A DNA stretch of 30,611 bases from an uncultured Alistipes sp. (lineage in GTDB: Bacteria > Bacteroidota > Bacteroidia > Bacteroidales > Rikenellaceae): NCBI GenBank assembly GCA_900768045.1, contig CAAGBL010000074.1, forward strand, positions 1-30,611, read 5' to 3'. The notes beneath the pieces were generated by a model that worked only from the letters and a program-made list of their open reading frames with translations, was not told where the DNA came from and did not search any database. A program made the position numbers and the translations under genes. Positions 1 through 7,368 of this stretch are shown piece after piece. Position 1 is the first letter of the stretch. The number at the start of each line of letters is the position of its first letter.

Positions 1-119
1 TAAGGGGTCATCTTTGACCTATCCCAAAAAGCTGAGCACCCGAGGCTGTACGTTTGAGTACTATCCTCGGGTGCTCACTTTTGCGATAAGCCAAATCTAA
101 CCCCTTCTGACAACAAATT
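1..119 (+). repeat. GTACG-hairpin intergenic element, copy A (cut by window edge)
   Basis: This copy begins inside the element; the usual TTGTTGTGA lead-in would lie before base 1. A small hairpin (GGTCA/TGACC, 6-19) is followed by a perfect 13-bp stem (33-45 with 65-77, TGAGCACCCGAGG and its complement). The loop carries the family core GTACG...GTAC (48-51 and 58-61). It ends in CCCCTTCTGACAACAAATT (101-119), matching the right ends of the copies at 16648-16775 and 29619-29747. No gene is seen here. Confidence 0.75.
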
Positions 120-176
120 TATTTCTCGTGATAAGGGCGCATCTGCGCCCTTTCAATCAAAGCCACCAATGGGACG
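120..176 (+). repeat. Truncated copy of the GTACG-hairpin element
   Basis: Bases 128-176 match 16656-16704 at 48 of 49 positions: the GTGATAAGG start, the GGGCGC/GCGCCC mini-hairpin (135-150), and the left arm of the main hairpin up to GGGACG. The right arm is missing, so the main hairpin cannot form and this is a broken copy. The following 177-300 is AT-rich with repeated GTCTTA units and no gene that I can support. Confidence 0.7.
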
Positions 177-303
177 ATAATAACGTTAGGACAAGTATCA
201 CATTTTGTATGTGACAGTCGTAATGGTCTTAACGTCTTAATAGTCTTATTGGTCTAAAAATTGTTCTAATTACCCTTTGAGCGTTGTGCTCCCATTCTCC
301 TCA

Positions 304-352
304 AAAATAAAAGAGACAATATAACGGTCGCAACCGCCAGTTTGTCTCTTTG
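304..352 (-). terminator. Rho-independent terminator of dapD
   Basis: AAAGAGACAA (310-319) pairs with TTGTCTCTTT (342-351), a 10-bp stem around an inner GGT/ACC hairpin. Read on the minus strand it lies just after the dapD stop and is followed by a T-rich run. Its position and orientation fit a terminator for dapD. Confidence 0.75.
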
Positions 353-371
353 TCTTGATTGACTTATCTCC

Positions 372-1196
372 TTAAGATATTGCGAAGTCTCGTAAGCAGT
401 CGTTGAGAGAGGTCTTCTTGTCGGTAGACTCCTTGCGGCGACCAATAATCAGGGCGCACTGAACACCATACTCGCCAGCAGGGAACTTCTTATTATATGT
501 TCCCGACACAACAACTGAGCGTGGTGGAACATAGCCCTTATATTCGACTGGCTCTGGGCCTGTAACGTCGATGATATGCGTTGAGCCTGTGATAACTGTA
601 TTTGAGCCAAGGACAGCCTCACGGCAGACGTGCGCACCCTCAACAACAATGGAGCGTGAGCCGATAAAGCAGTTATCCTCAATAATAACGGGCGAAGCCT
701 GCACAGGCTCCAACACGCCACCGATGCCAACACCACCTGAGAGGTGTACGTTTTTGCCAATCTGAGCGCATGAGCCCACAGTAGCCCACGTGTCGACCAT
801 AGTTCCCGAGTCGACATAGGCACCGATATTAACGTACGATGGCATGAGGATAGCACCTGGGGCGATATATGCACCATAGCGCGCAACAGCCTGAGGAACA
901 ACACGTACGCCAAGCTCCTCGTAGCCACGCTTAAGCTCCATCTTGTCGTACCACTCCAACTCGCCAGCCGTCATCGTACGCATGGTTTGGATTGGGAAGT
1001 ACATGATGATAGCCTTCTTAACCCACTCGTTAACCTGCCACTTACTATTCTCTAAGTCGATAGGTTCGGCGCAGCGCAAAACACCCTTATCTACTGCCTC
1101 GACAGTACGGCGTATAGCCTCGCGAACCTCATCTTTGGCGAGGAGCTCACGCTGCTCCCACGCACTTTCAACGATTATCTTCTCTTGTTCAAACAT
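372..1196 (-). CDS. dapD: Tetrahydrodipicolinate N-succinyltransferase
   Basis: The enzyme transfers succinyl from succinyl-CoA to tetrahydrodipicolinate in the succinylase branch of diaminopimelate/lysine synthesis, in the cytoplasm. The 274-residue length equals the usual family length. The N-terminal third is helical. From about residue 105 there are hexapeptide repeats of a left-handed beta-helix (for example GAYVDSGTMVDTW, GKNVHLSGGVGIGG, IIEDNCFIGSRS). Asp135 and Glu186 are likely counterparts of the acidic pair known in mycobacterial DapD; that alignment is from memory. The gene is alone on the minus strand, with a TATCTTTG box upstream and a terminator downstream. It diverges from the aspartate-kinase group, which supplies the same pathway. 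The family call is secure. Confidence 0.97.
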   Translation of the reverse strand: MFEQEKIIVESAWEQRELLAKDEVREAIRRTVEAVDKGVLRCAEPIDLENSKWQVNEWVKKAIIMYFPIQTMRTMTAGELEWYDKMELKRGYEELGVRVVPQAVARYGAYIAPGAILMPSYVNIGAYVDSGTMVDTWATVGSCAQIGKNVHLSGGVGIGGVLEPVQASPVIIEDNCFIGSRSIVVEGAHVCREAVLGSNTVITGSTHIIDVTGPEPVEYKGYVPPRSVVVSGTYNKKFPAGEYGVQCALIIGRRKESTDKKTSLNDCLRDFAIS

Positions 1197-1212
1197 AGCG
1201 TATTCCTTTTTT

Positions 1213-1230
1213 GCGTCTAATGATAGACGC
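1213..1230 (-). promoter_or_regulatory. Small perfect hairpin in the dapD 5' leader
   Basis: GCGTCT and AGACGC pair around a six-base loop in the leader between the dapD -7 box and its start codon. It could affect translation or mRNA stability. I see no lysine-riboswitch core, which would need far more sequence than is available here. Confidence 0.3.
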
Positions 1231-1251
1231 TATTTGTAAACCAATAATAGG

Positions 1252-1259
1252 CAAAGATA
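1252..1259 (-). promoter_or_regulatory. Bacteroidota -7 box for dapD
   Basis: CAAAGATA on the plus strand is TATCTTTG on the minus strand, matching TAnnTTTG. It lies about 55 bases before the dapD start. No clear TTTG -33 box is seen at the usual spacing. It is back to back with the plus-strand box at 1303. Confidence 0.55.
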
Positions 1260-1302
1260 TGAAAATTCGTAGAAACAGCGACGCTATTTACCAAAAAATT
1301 CC

Positions 1303-1310
1303 TATCTTTG
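1303..1310 (+). promoter_or_regulatory. Bacteroidota -7 box for the lipoprotein–aspartate kinase group
   Basis: TATCTTTG lies 29 bases before the lipoprotein start codon. The -33 element is weak. Together with the box at 1252-1259 it makes a divergent promoter region. Confidence 0.55.
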
Positions 1311-1339
1311 ACTCTGCAATGTAATAATATAATGTAATT

Positions 1340-1741
1340 ATGAAGAGATTGTTTGTTGTTGCTATGGCTATTCTATTTGCCGTGGCATGTGGCGAGAAGC
1401 AGCTTACGGTTGAGGAGCAGATGCTTCAGTATCAGAAACGTGTGTTGACAGCCCTCGAAAGTCTTGATGAGGAGGAGATAGTGGCAAAGAAGGGCATTAA
1501 GTCGTGGTACGACCAGCTTGATAACGAGAATAAGGCGCAAGTAAAGGAGATGTGTCAGGAGATTCAAGCCGTTCAGAAGGAGATTGTTCAGTGGACAAGT
1601 ACACTATCGCCAGAGGACAAGGAGAAGATAAAGAGGGTTGGTGAGGGTGTCTTGAATGAGGACTACTTCAGAAAGATGCGTCATGTATTCTTGCTTATTA
1701 AGATTACCGAAAGAGACGAAAAGGCTGAGTCTACAAAGTAA
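1340..1741 (+). CDS. Small predicted lipoprotein, function unknown
   Basis: This is a 133-residue protein with a classic lipoprotein signal: MKR, a hydrophobic stretch, then FAVAC with Cys17 as the lipidation site. The mature part is charged and predicted to be mostly helical (runs such as EEQMLQYQKRVLTALE and EIQAVQKEIVQWTS), with no catalytic motif that I recognise. It lies 16 bases upstream of the aspartate kinase and probably shares its transcript, but nothing in the sequence links the two functions. A membrane-anchored periplasmic location is likely. I do not recognise the family. Confidence 0.8.
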   Translation: MKRLFVVAMAILFAVACGEKQLTVEEQMLQYQKRVLTALESLDEEEIVAKKGIKSWYDQLDNENKAQVKEMCQEIQAVQKEIVQWTSTLSPEDKEKIKRVGEGVLNEDYFRKMRHVFLLIKITERDEKAESTK

Positions 1742-1757
1742 AATTTTGGAGTAAAAG

Positions 1758-3011
1758 ATGAAAGTATATAAGTTTGGTGGCGCATCGGTAAAGAATGCCG
1801 CAGGCGTGCGCAACCTCTTGGATATTGTCAGCGACGAGAAGGAGCTATTTATCATCGTGTCGGCGATGGGCAAGACAACAAATGCCCTCGAGTCGGTATT
1901 TGCTGCCATGCAGCAGGGAGATGAGGCTGCGGCAATGGAGCGTATTGCAGAGAGCTATGCCTATCATCGCTCGATTATCGACGAGCTGATGGGTGCCGAC
2001 ATCACGATAGCTGCCGTAGATACCCTCTTTGAGCAGTTGCGTAACATCGTGCGAAATACGATATACAGAGCCTCAGATGCCGAGCTATGGTATGATACGA
2101 TAGTTGCCTTTGGTGAGCTTATATCTACAACCATAGTTTCTAACTATCTCAACGGACATGGAGTGAAGAACCGTTGGGTAGATATGCGTCGTGCCTTCCT
2201 CACTGAGCAGCGACATAAGGATGCCAACGTGAACCTTGAGGCTACGGAGGTGCGCCTAAAGCGTGAGATTGCGGGTGCCGATGTGTCGGTATTCGTGGGT
2301 CAGGGATTTATTGGTGGTGCTCCCGATGGCACAACAACAACGCTCGGTCGTGAGGGCTCGGACTACTCGGCAGCGATTGTTGCCAATGTGCTTGGTGCTG
2401 AGTCGATGAGTGTGTGGAAGGATGTGGACGGTATTTTAAATGCCGATCCAAAGATCTTCCCCGATGCACGCAAGATTGAGCGCCTGAACTATATGGATAC
2501 TATTGAGATGGCATATAGTGGTGCGCAGATTATCCACCCTAAGACCATTAAGCCATTGCAGCAGAAGAACATTCCGCTCTATGTTCGTCCATTTGGCAAC
2601 AAGCATGCTGCGGGCTCAGTGATTACTAGCGATGTGGAGCGTGCTTACGAGCCTATAATGATTCAGAAGAGCAATCAGGTGTTGCTGAAGCTGCACTCCC
2701 GAGACCTGTCGTTTGTGCTCGAAGAGAAGTTTGCAAGAGTGTTTAATACGTTGGAGAGCCACCGTATAAAGACAAACCTTGTGCACAACTCGGCAGTGGA
2801 CCTCTACATGTCGGTAGATGCGTCATGGCATATCGACGACGCTATCTCGGAGCTCGAGGCTGAGGGTTTCGATGTGGAGAAGAGTGAGGATGTGGAGATG
2901 GTAACCATACGTTACTACAACGACGAGTTGTATCGTAAGTATGCCTTTGACGAGCGCATAATCATCAAGCAGGCAACGCCACACTCATTGCGATTTGTGA
3001 GGACTAAATAG
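1758..3011 (+). CDS. lysC: Aspartate kinase (monofunctional)
   Basis: This enzyme phosphorylates aspartate in the first step of the lysine/threonine/methionine pathway. The N-terminus has the KFGGASV substrate/ATP motif, followed by IIVSAMGKTTNAL. The mid-region has GQGFIGGAPDGTTTTLGREGSD and the VWKDVDGI stretch typical of the amino-acid kinase fold. The last 130 residues look like ACT regulatory domains, so feedback control by an end product is likely. At 417 residues it has no homoserine dehydrogenase fusion. The start has a GGAG about 8 bases upstream. The gene faces away from dapD, which acts later in the same pathway. The symbol follows E. coli LysC; the isoform's feedback specificity cannot be read from sequence. 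Confidence 0.95.
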   Translation: MKVYKFGGASVKNAAGVRNLLDIVSDEKELFIIVSAMGKTTNALESVFAAMQQGDEAAAMERIAESYAYHRSIIDELMGADITIAAVDTLFEQLRNIVRNTIYRASDAELWYDTIVAFGELISTTIVSNYLNGHGVKNRWVDMRRAFLTEQRHKDANVNLEATEVRLKREIAGADVSVFVGQGFIGGAPDGTTTTLGREGSDYSAAIVANVLGAESMSVWKDVDGILNADPKIFPDARKIERLNYMDTIEMAYSGAQIIHPKTIKPLQQKNIPLYVRPFGNKHAAGSVITSDVERAYEPIMIQKSNQVLLKLHSRDLSFVLEEKFARVFNTLESHRIKTNLVHNSAVDLYMSVDASWHIDDAISELEAEGFDVEKSEDVEMVTIRYYNDELYRKYAFDERIIIKQATPHSLRFVRTK

Positions 3012-3019
3012 ACTCTAAA

Positions 3020-3931
3020 ATGAGGAGAGTGATATTATCAATACTTGCCTTGGCGTTGTCGTTGTGCAGTGCCAAGGCACAGTTATTATATAAAATCTCG
3101 GGTAATGGGCTCTCCAAGCCATCGTACATAATAGGTACATTCCACGTGGCCCCCGCATCAATTGTAGATGATATCCCTGGTGCGCATGAGGCACTAAATG
3201 CCGTGGAGCAGGTGTGTGGCGAGATAGACCTCATTGCGAAGACCTCGCCCGAATATGAGATGCGTGTATATGAGCTAAGGGTGCTGCCGTTTAGCCTACG
3301 TATCGACGACGTGCTGAGCGAGTCGGAGATGGAGCGACTGAATGGATATATGCTCCGAATGCTCGGCTACGATTTTACAGATGAACAGGTCTATGCCTCG
3401 ATGTGCATGTTGCGCCCAAGTGAGCTATCAGCGCTGTTTACCAATATGTTGTATGCCGAGATGGTGCCCAACTACGATGCTAATAGTAGCATGGATAGTT
3501 ATTTCCAGCAGGAGGCATTACGCATGGGAAAGGGGTGTACGGCCCTCGAGAGTGTAGATTTTCAGGTAGAGCTACTATATGCCCCCGTGCCCTTTGACAA
3601 GGAGCGTGACGAGCTATTCGCCTTTGTCGACTATCCCGAACTCTGCGAGTTTAGTATACGTATGATTACAGAGGCTTACTACTCACAAAATCTCAGGCAA
3701 CTGTCGCGTGCATTAAGGATTTTTGACACAGAGCAAGATGACTTTGATGAGGTTTTGATTGTCGAGCGTAATAATAACTGGATAGAGCTTATGCCTAAGA
3801 TGATGGCTGAGAAATCGACGTTGTTTGTTGTAGGCTCGGCACATCTGCCAGAGAAGCATGGCATGATAAAGTTGTTGAGGCGTGCGGGGTACAAGGTAAC
3901 CCCAATACGAAATAAGAAACAGGTGTCTTAG
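3020..3931 (+). CDS. TraB/GumN family protein, secreted
   Basis: This is a 303-residue protein with an N-terminal signal peptide (about residues 1-20, ending ...SAKAQ). Two hallmark TraB/GumN segments are visible: YIIGTFHVAP near the start of the mature protein and FVVGSAHLPEKHGMIKLL near the C-terminus. Both carry His residues that, in the proposed protease-like/Tiki-like fold, bind metal. It starts 8 bases after the aspartate kinase stop, so it is likely co-transcribed. Its 3' end (3911-3925) is one arm of the 15-bp inverted repeat that recurs at 8844-8858. The family is clear; the substrate is unknown. Confidence 0.88.
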   Translation: MRRVILSILALALSLCSAKAQLLYKISGNGLSKPSYIIGTFHVAPASIVDDIPGAHEALNAVEQVCGEIDLIAKTSPEYEMRVYELRVLPFSLRIDDVLSESEMERLNGYMLRMLGYDFTDEQVYASMCMLRPSELSALFTNMLYAEMVPNYDANSSMDSYFQQEALRMGKGCTALESVDFQVELLYAPVPFDKERDELFAFVDYPELCEFSIRMITEAYYSQNLRQLSRALRIFDTEQDDFDEVLIVERNNNWIELMPKMMAEKSTLFVVGSAHLPEKHGMIKLLRRAGYKVTPIRNKKQVS

Positions 3932-4086
3932 GCAGCCTCTTTTTCGGAAGTGAATAGCACATTATTTCCGAATTAACTGATTGACAAAGTGTTAAGTTGT
4001 TTAGTAGTGTAACGACTTTTCGTTAAAAACTGTTTAAACCTTTATTTTACGAAGATTCTACTCTTCTCATGTAGTCTTCTATGTAG
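3911..4086 (+). repeat. Left end of the accessory island (imperfect inverted repeat)
   Basis: AATAAGAAACAGGTG (3911-3925) is repeated exactly, in reverse complement, at 8844-8858. Shorter matched blocks follow in the same order: ATTATTT (3961-3967), TTAACT (3973-3978), AGTGTTA (3988-3994) and TTTTACGAAGATT (4045-4057). Their reverse complements lie at 8822-8828, 8812-8817, 8794-8800 and 8779-8791. A 19-base motif, CATGTAGTCTTCTATGTAG (4068-4086), occurs as a direct near-copy at 8752-8770. GGCAGCC occurs at 3931-3937 and again at 8829-8835. Confidence 0.6.
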
Positions 4087-4143
4087 TCTAAATTAAGGCC
4101 AAATAGTACTACCAAGTAAAATAAAGTAACGACTTAACACTTT
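3986..4143. repeat. Inner inverted repeat pair in an AT-rich gap
   Basis: AAAGTGTTAAGT (3986-3997) and ACTTAACACTTT (4132-4143) are perfect 12-bp inverted copies about 135 bases apart. GTAACGACTT occurs twice in direct orientation inside (4009-4018 and 4126-4135). The stretch 3932-4330 has no supportable gene. It could be a small non-autonomous element or a remnant. Confidence 0.45.
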
Positions 4144-4336
4144 ATCTTTTTACATTGTACACGCACCGTTGTGTTGCGATATTTTTGTCGAAATTATAAG
4201 GCTGCTATCCCCCAATCTGCAAATAACATAGTTTTGATTCAATCTTGATTTTTAGGAATGTTTTGTTGATATTTGCACCTACAAAATCGTTCTTATGTAC
4301 CTATTTTAAAAGTCAACAGCAAAAAAGTGTCTGCCG

Positions 4337-4369
4337 TTTGCACAATCTGCTAAAAAATTACTATCTTTG
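4337..4369 (+). promoter_or_regulatory. Bacteroidota promoter for the RNA/RiPP island
   Basis: TTTG (4337-4340) and TATCTTTG (4362-4369) are separated by 21 bases, a close match to the TTTG-N19-21-TAnnTTTG promoter. A transcript would start near 4376, just before the structured RNA. No second box is seen between 4570 and the precursor gene, so this promoter may also serve the peptide operon by read-through. Confidence 0.75.
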
Positions 4370-4375
4370 TAGTAA

Positions 4376-4573
4376 CATACTAATTACGCGGAAAGTGTAA
4401 GTTTATTCTCGAAAGACGAATCTGGAAAATTCAAAGGGAGAGAGTAGGCAGACATCTTCCTGCGTCATACCTAAATATTAGGGTATGGCGTGGGGCTGTT
4501 GCTTATTTTATCCCATAGGTATTCCAGAACCTGTCTTTCTAAAATAAGTTTTCAGCACCACGCTTTCTTCTTT
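4376..4573 (+). ncRNA. Long interrupted-hairpin RNA, 6S-like architecture
   Basis: A closing stem forms from 4388-4427 with 4522-4563: TCTGGAA/TTCCAGA (4421-4427 with 4522-4528), GAAAGAC/GTCTTTC in register (4411-4417 with 4533-4539), TTATT/AATAA (4403-4407 with 4543-4547), GTG/CAC and GCG/CGC. The middle is an open bubble of about 20 bases on each side (4428-4446 and 4501-4521). The tip is a strong hairpin (CGTCATACC, 4463-4471, with GGTATGGCG, 4482-4490). It ends in a T-rich tract. The roughly 180-nt size and the stem–bubble–stem layout fit 6S RNA, but I matched architecture rather than sequence. A 5' leader of the peptide operon or an island-specific RNA is also possible. CTTATTTT (4502-4509) can pair instead with AAAATAAG (4541-4548), so an alternative fold exists. 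Confidence 0.5.
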
Positions 4574-4620
4574 ATAAATCACTATTGGGGTGCGAATGGT
4601 AATTAATGGAGTTTACTACT

Positions 4621-4863
4621 ATGAAAAAGAGTAATTCTAATGAAGAAATTTTGTCAAGACGAGAGTTTTTCAAGAAAGCAGCAAAGACAGCCTTGCCTAT
4701 CTTTGGGGCTATTGTTGCTGGCTCTATTTTAAGTTCCTGTGAGCCATTTACAGGAACGATTAGTTGTAGCGATTGTTCCGGCACATGTGATGGATGCTCT
4801 GGCGATTGTTGGAATGCGTGTACCGAAGCTTGTATGCACTCTTGTTATTTTTATGGTAGATAA
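4621..4863 (+). CDS. Cys-rich RiPP precursor with Tat lipoprotein-like signal
   Basis: I chose ATG 4621 because GGAG (4608-4611) lies 9 bases before it. An in-frame ATG at 4606 would add five residues. The 80-residue product has SRREFFK (12-18), a close fit to the twin-arginine motif S-R-R-x-F-L-K. It is followed by a hydrophobic segment (about 24-37) and ILSSC with Cys40 as a possible lipidation site. The C-terminal core has eight Cys at 49, 52, 56, 59, 63, 67, 71 and 75, mostly one every fourth residue (CSGD, CWNA, CTEA, CMHS). This is the pattern of the CXXX-repeat peptides described alongside radical SAM maturases. The gene lies 53 bases before the maturase. No protease site for leader removal is evident; signal cleavage could serve. 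Confidence 0.85.
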   Translation: MKKSNSNEEILSRREFFKKAAKTALPIFGAIVAGSILSSCEPFTGTISCSDCSGTCDGCSGDCWNACTEACMHSCYFYGR

Positions 4864-4916
4864 TAGTTCTCTTTGTAACTACTTAATAAAAACAAATCCT
4901 ACTCTTTATTTTCATT

Positions 4917-6131
4917 ATGATAGACATTAGAGAAAATAGTAAAGGATGGATGGAAGGTCGCGCAAAGGATATCACCTTTATTGTAACTAAGGATTGTCAA
5001 CTAGCTTGTAAATATTGTTACTTAGTAGGTAAAAATTCAAATGAGCGTATGTCCTTCGATGTTGCAAAATCTGCAATTGATTATATCATAAATAATGAGT
5101 ATAACGAACACTTTGAATATGATAGTGTTGTTTTTAACTTCATTGGAGGTGAGCCGTTTTTGGAAATTGAGTTAATTGATAAGATTTGCGATTATATCAA
5201 GCAAGAGCTGTATAGATGTAACCATCACTGGTTCAACTCATACCGTTTTAGCTTTTCGACAAATGGCATCAATTATCACGAAGAGAAGGTACAAAAGTTT
5301 ATTGAAAAAAATAAGAATCATCTAAGTATCGGTATAACCATTGATGGTACGCCTATGAAACACGACCTTAATAGAGTGTGGAAGGGTATGGTTCCTGAAC
5401 GAGGCTCATATAATGATGTCGTGCGCAATATTCCTTTATGGTTAAGCCAATTCCCTAATAGTAGTACAAAAGTTACAATATCGAGCACTGATTTACCATA
5501 TATTAAAGAAAGTGTGTTACATTTATACTCATTAGGAATTCACACTGTGAATATCAATTGCGTATTTGAAAATGTTTGGCAAAATGAAGATGATAAAATT
5601 TTCGAAGAACAATTGTATGAATTGGCTGATTATATAATAGATAATGAGTTATACAAGGATTACTCTTGTTCTTTGTTTGATGAGCGTTTAGGCAAACCTT
5701 TGGATCAATTAAAAGATACTCAAAATTGGTGTGGTTCAGGCAAAATGTTGTCAATTGATGCCGCTGGTAATTTCTACCCTTGCACTCGCTTTGCTCAATA
5801 TTCATTAAGAGATAAGAAAGCAAGGATAATAGGGAATGTTAAGGATGGTATCGATAAGAATAAGTTGCGACCATTTTTAACACTTGACCGTTGCACTCAG
5901 TCAACTCAAGAGTGCATAAACTGTGAGGTTGCTAGAGGTTGTGCGTGGTGTCAAGGCGAGAATTACGATGCCGCAGATACACCTACCATTTATCAGCGAG
6001 CTACTGCCATCTGCAAGATGCACAAGGCGCGTGTCAGAGCCAACAACTACTATTGGAATAAGCTCTATCGCAAGTTGGAGTTGCAGGGCGAGGAGAAACC
6101 TAAGGAGAAGACTTTTGACTTAAACTGCTAA
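4917..6131 (+). CDS. Radical SAM/SPASM peptide maturase (CXXX-repeat type)
   Basis: This 404-residue protein has the radical SAM [4Fe-4S] motif CQLACKYC (Cys27, 31, 34) and GGEP (77-80) for SAM binding. Its C-terminal SPASM domain has Cys272-x11-Gly-x4-Cys289, then Cys326, 333, 336, 342, 345 and 366, enough for two auxiliary Fe-S clusters. SPASM maturases of this kind install thioether or carbon crosslinks in ribosomal peptides. The Cys-rich precursor immediately upstream is the obvious substrate. I recall a family named 'radical SAM peptide maturase, CXXX-repeat target' that fits. The first ~1,000 bases are AT-rich, while the last ~200 look like host genes, suggesting mosaic origin. The downstream partner starts 4 bases after the stop. 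Confidence 0.9.
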   Translation: MIDIRENSKGWMEGRAKDITFIVTKDCQLACKYCYLVGKNSNERMSFDVAKSAIDYIINNEYNEHFEYDSVVFNFIGGEPFLEIELIDKICDYIKQELYRCNHHWFNSYRFSFSTNGINYHEEKVQKFIEKNKNHLSIGITIDGTPMKHDLNRVWKGMVPERGSYNDVVRNIPLWLSQFPNSSTKVTISSTDLPYIKESVLHLYSLGIHTVNINCVFENVWQNEDDKIFEEQLYELADYIIDNELYKDYSCSLFDERLGKPLDQLKDTQNWCGSGKMLSIDAAGNFYPCTRFAQYSLRDKKARIIGNVKDGIDKNKLRPFLTLDRCTQSTQECINCEVARGCAWCQGENYDAADTPTIYQRATAICKMHKARVRANNYYWNKLYRKLELQGEEKPKEKTFDLNC

Positions 6132-6135
6132 AACT

Positions 6136-7083
6136 ATGTTGAAATATCTTGTAATTCAGTTGGCAGAAGATGCAGCATCCTACTGCCATTATGAGAACGT
6201 ATCAAAGGGGGAGCAGTTTATCTCTGTTGAGAATCTGAAGACTGCTATTCGTTTCGGTATGGTTGAGAATCTTAATATTCAGTTTATATATCCTAAGCGA
6301 GCTCTGCCCGAGGGTTATGATGCTATTATCGAGAGCATAGACCATACCAAGATTATGCCATACACTGCGCCTAATACAGAGAGTGCTGACATTGTTGTAT
6401 GTAACACTATTGCAGAGGTAAAAGCGTGTAAATTGCAAAAAGAGCAGATTGTTATTCTACGCCTATGTCGCAAGGATATCAACGAGTTGGGAACTGTCTA
6501 CGATGCAATTAAGGCTAGGTGCGCCCGCCTCAATGTTGTGATTACAGACATCGATAAATTCACTGATAGTGAGTTCGATGACTATAAGGCTGTATTAGCC
6601 AAGTTAGGTGAGAAAGCACAACAAGAGATTGTCAATGGAGACAGTATGCAACTTAACCTGCTTACAGACCGATTAACGCTCAAGGCGATGAACAACTGTA
6701 ATGCAGGCGACGAGGTAGTAACCTTGATGCCTAACGGCAAGTTCTACCCTTGTGCAGGATTCTACTACGACAACATGGACGAGGACTTTGGCGACTTGAT
6801 ACGAGGTGTGCAGATTAAAAACCGACAGCTCTACAAGCTGGACTATGCTCCGATATGTCGCCACTGTGATGCCTATCATTGTCGCCGATGTGCATGGCTA
6901 AATCGCAAAACTACATTAGAGGTAAATACCCCATCACACGAGCAGTGTGTTGCAGCACACCTTGAGCGCAACGAGAGTGGCAGAATACTTTCAGATATTC
7001 GTAAAGAATCTGAGTTTGCAAAAGATATTACTATTGCAGAAATAGACTATCTCGATCCATTTACTAAACGTAACGAGTGGTAA
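6136..7083 (+). CDS. SPASM-only partner protein (CXXX repeat peptide maturase-like)
   Basis: This is a 315-residue protein whose C-terminal third repeats the SPASM pattern: Cys188-x12-Gly-x4-Cys206 (including NGKFYPC), then Cys241, 244, 249, 252 and 271 (CRHC and CRRC). The N-terminal two-thirds lack the CxxxCxxC motif; only Cys17 is near the expected place. It therefore probably cannot cleave SAM. It may be a decayed or non-catalytic radical SAM paralogue that holds Fe-S clusters, binds the precursor, or docks with the true maturase. It sits 4 bases after the maturase, so the two are likely translationally linked. Base composition is closer to the host genes than to the flanking tat genes. 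The match to the named CXXX-repeat peptide maturase family is from memory. Confidence 0.8.
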   Translation: MLKYLVIQLAEDAASYCHYENVSKGEQFISVENLKTAIRFGMVENLNIQFIYPKRALPEGYDAIIESIDHTKIMPYTAPNTESADIVVCNTIAEVKACKLQKEQIVILRLCRKDINELGTVYDAIKARCARLNVVITDIDKFTDSEFDDYKAVLAKLGEKAQQEIVNGDSMQLNLLTDRLTLKAMNNCNAGDEVVTLMPNGKFYPCAGFYYDNMDEDFGDLIRGVQIKNRQLYKLDYAPICRHCDAYHCRRCAWLNRKTTLEVNTPSHEQCVAAHLERNESGRILSDIRKESEFAKDITIAEIDYLDPFTKRNEW

Positions 7084-7088
7084 CTATT

Positions 7089-7364
7089 ATGAAAAAACTA
7101 GTAGGAAAAGTAACAATTGAAGAGAAAAATGAAATTGTAGTCCTCTTCGAGCGTCGTAATGGTCTAAATGAGTTGGCGAAGATTTTGACTCCCGACAATG
7201 TAGAGTTATATAATAGACTCGTAAGGGATATGGGAGAAACTGGAACTAAATTTCAGAATTGGTGGGATACCATGTCCCAAAAATATCAATGGGAGAAAAC
7301 GAAAAACGGTCGTTGGCAAATCAATTTTGACACTTGTGAAATTTACTTAATTGATAACGATTAA
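7089..7364 (+). CDS. CXXX repeat peptide modification system small protein
   Basis: The start is placed at ATG 7089, 5 bases after the previous stop; a GTG at 7077 in the same frame would overlap the previous gene. The 91-residue product is charged and soluble, with one Cys and no signal peptide. A recognisable segment is FERRNGLNELAKILTPDN near the N-terminus. In published CXXX-repeat clusters a protein of this size accompanies the maturase pair, and this one appears to match, again from memory. A precursor-binding or scaffold role is plausible, but no RRE fold can be proven by eye. Confidence 0.75.
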   Translation: MKKLVGKVTIEEKNEIVVLFERRNGLNELAKILTPDNVELYNRLVRDMGETGTKFQNWWDTMSQKYQWEKTKNGRWQINFDTCEIYLIDND

Positions 7365-7368
7365 TGAT

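Noticed and set aside
1197..1339. A lysine riboswitch between dapD and the aspartate kinase group
   Set aside because: The gap is too short and lacks the multi-helix core; only a 6-bp hairpin is present.
4376..4605. A cobalamin, SAM or other known riboswitch upstream of the peptide gene
   Set aside because: I could not find the conserved core of any riboswitch I know; the dominant feature is one long interrupted stem.
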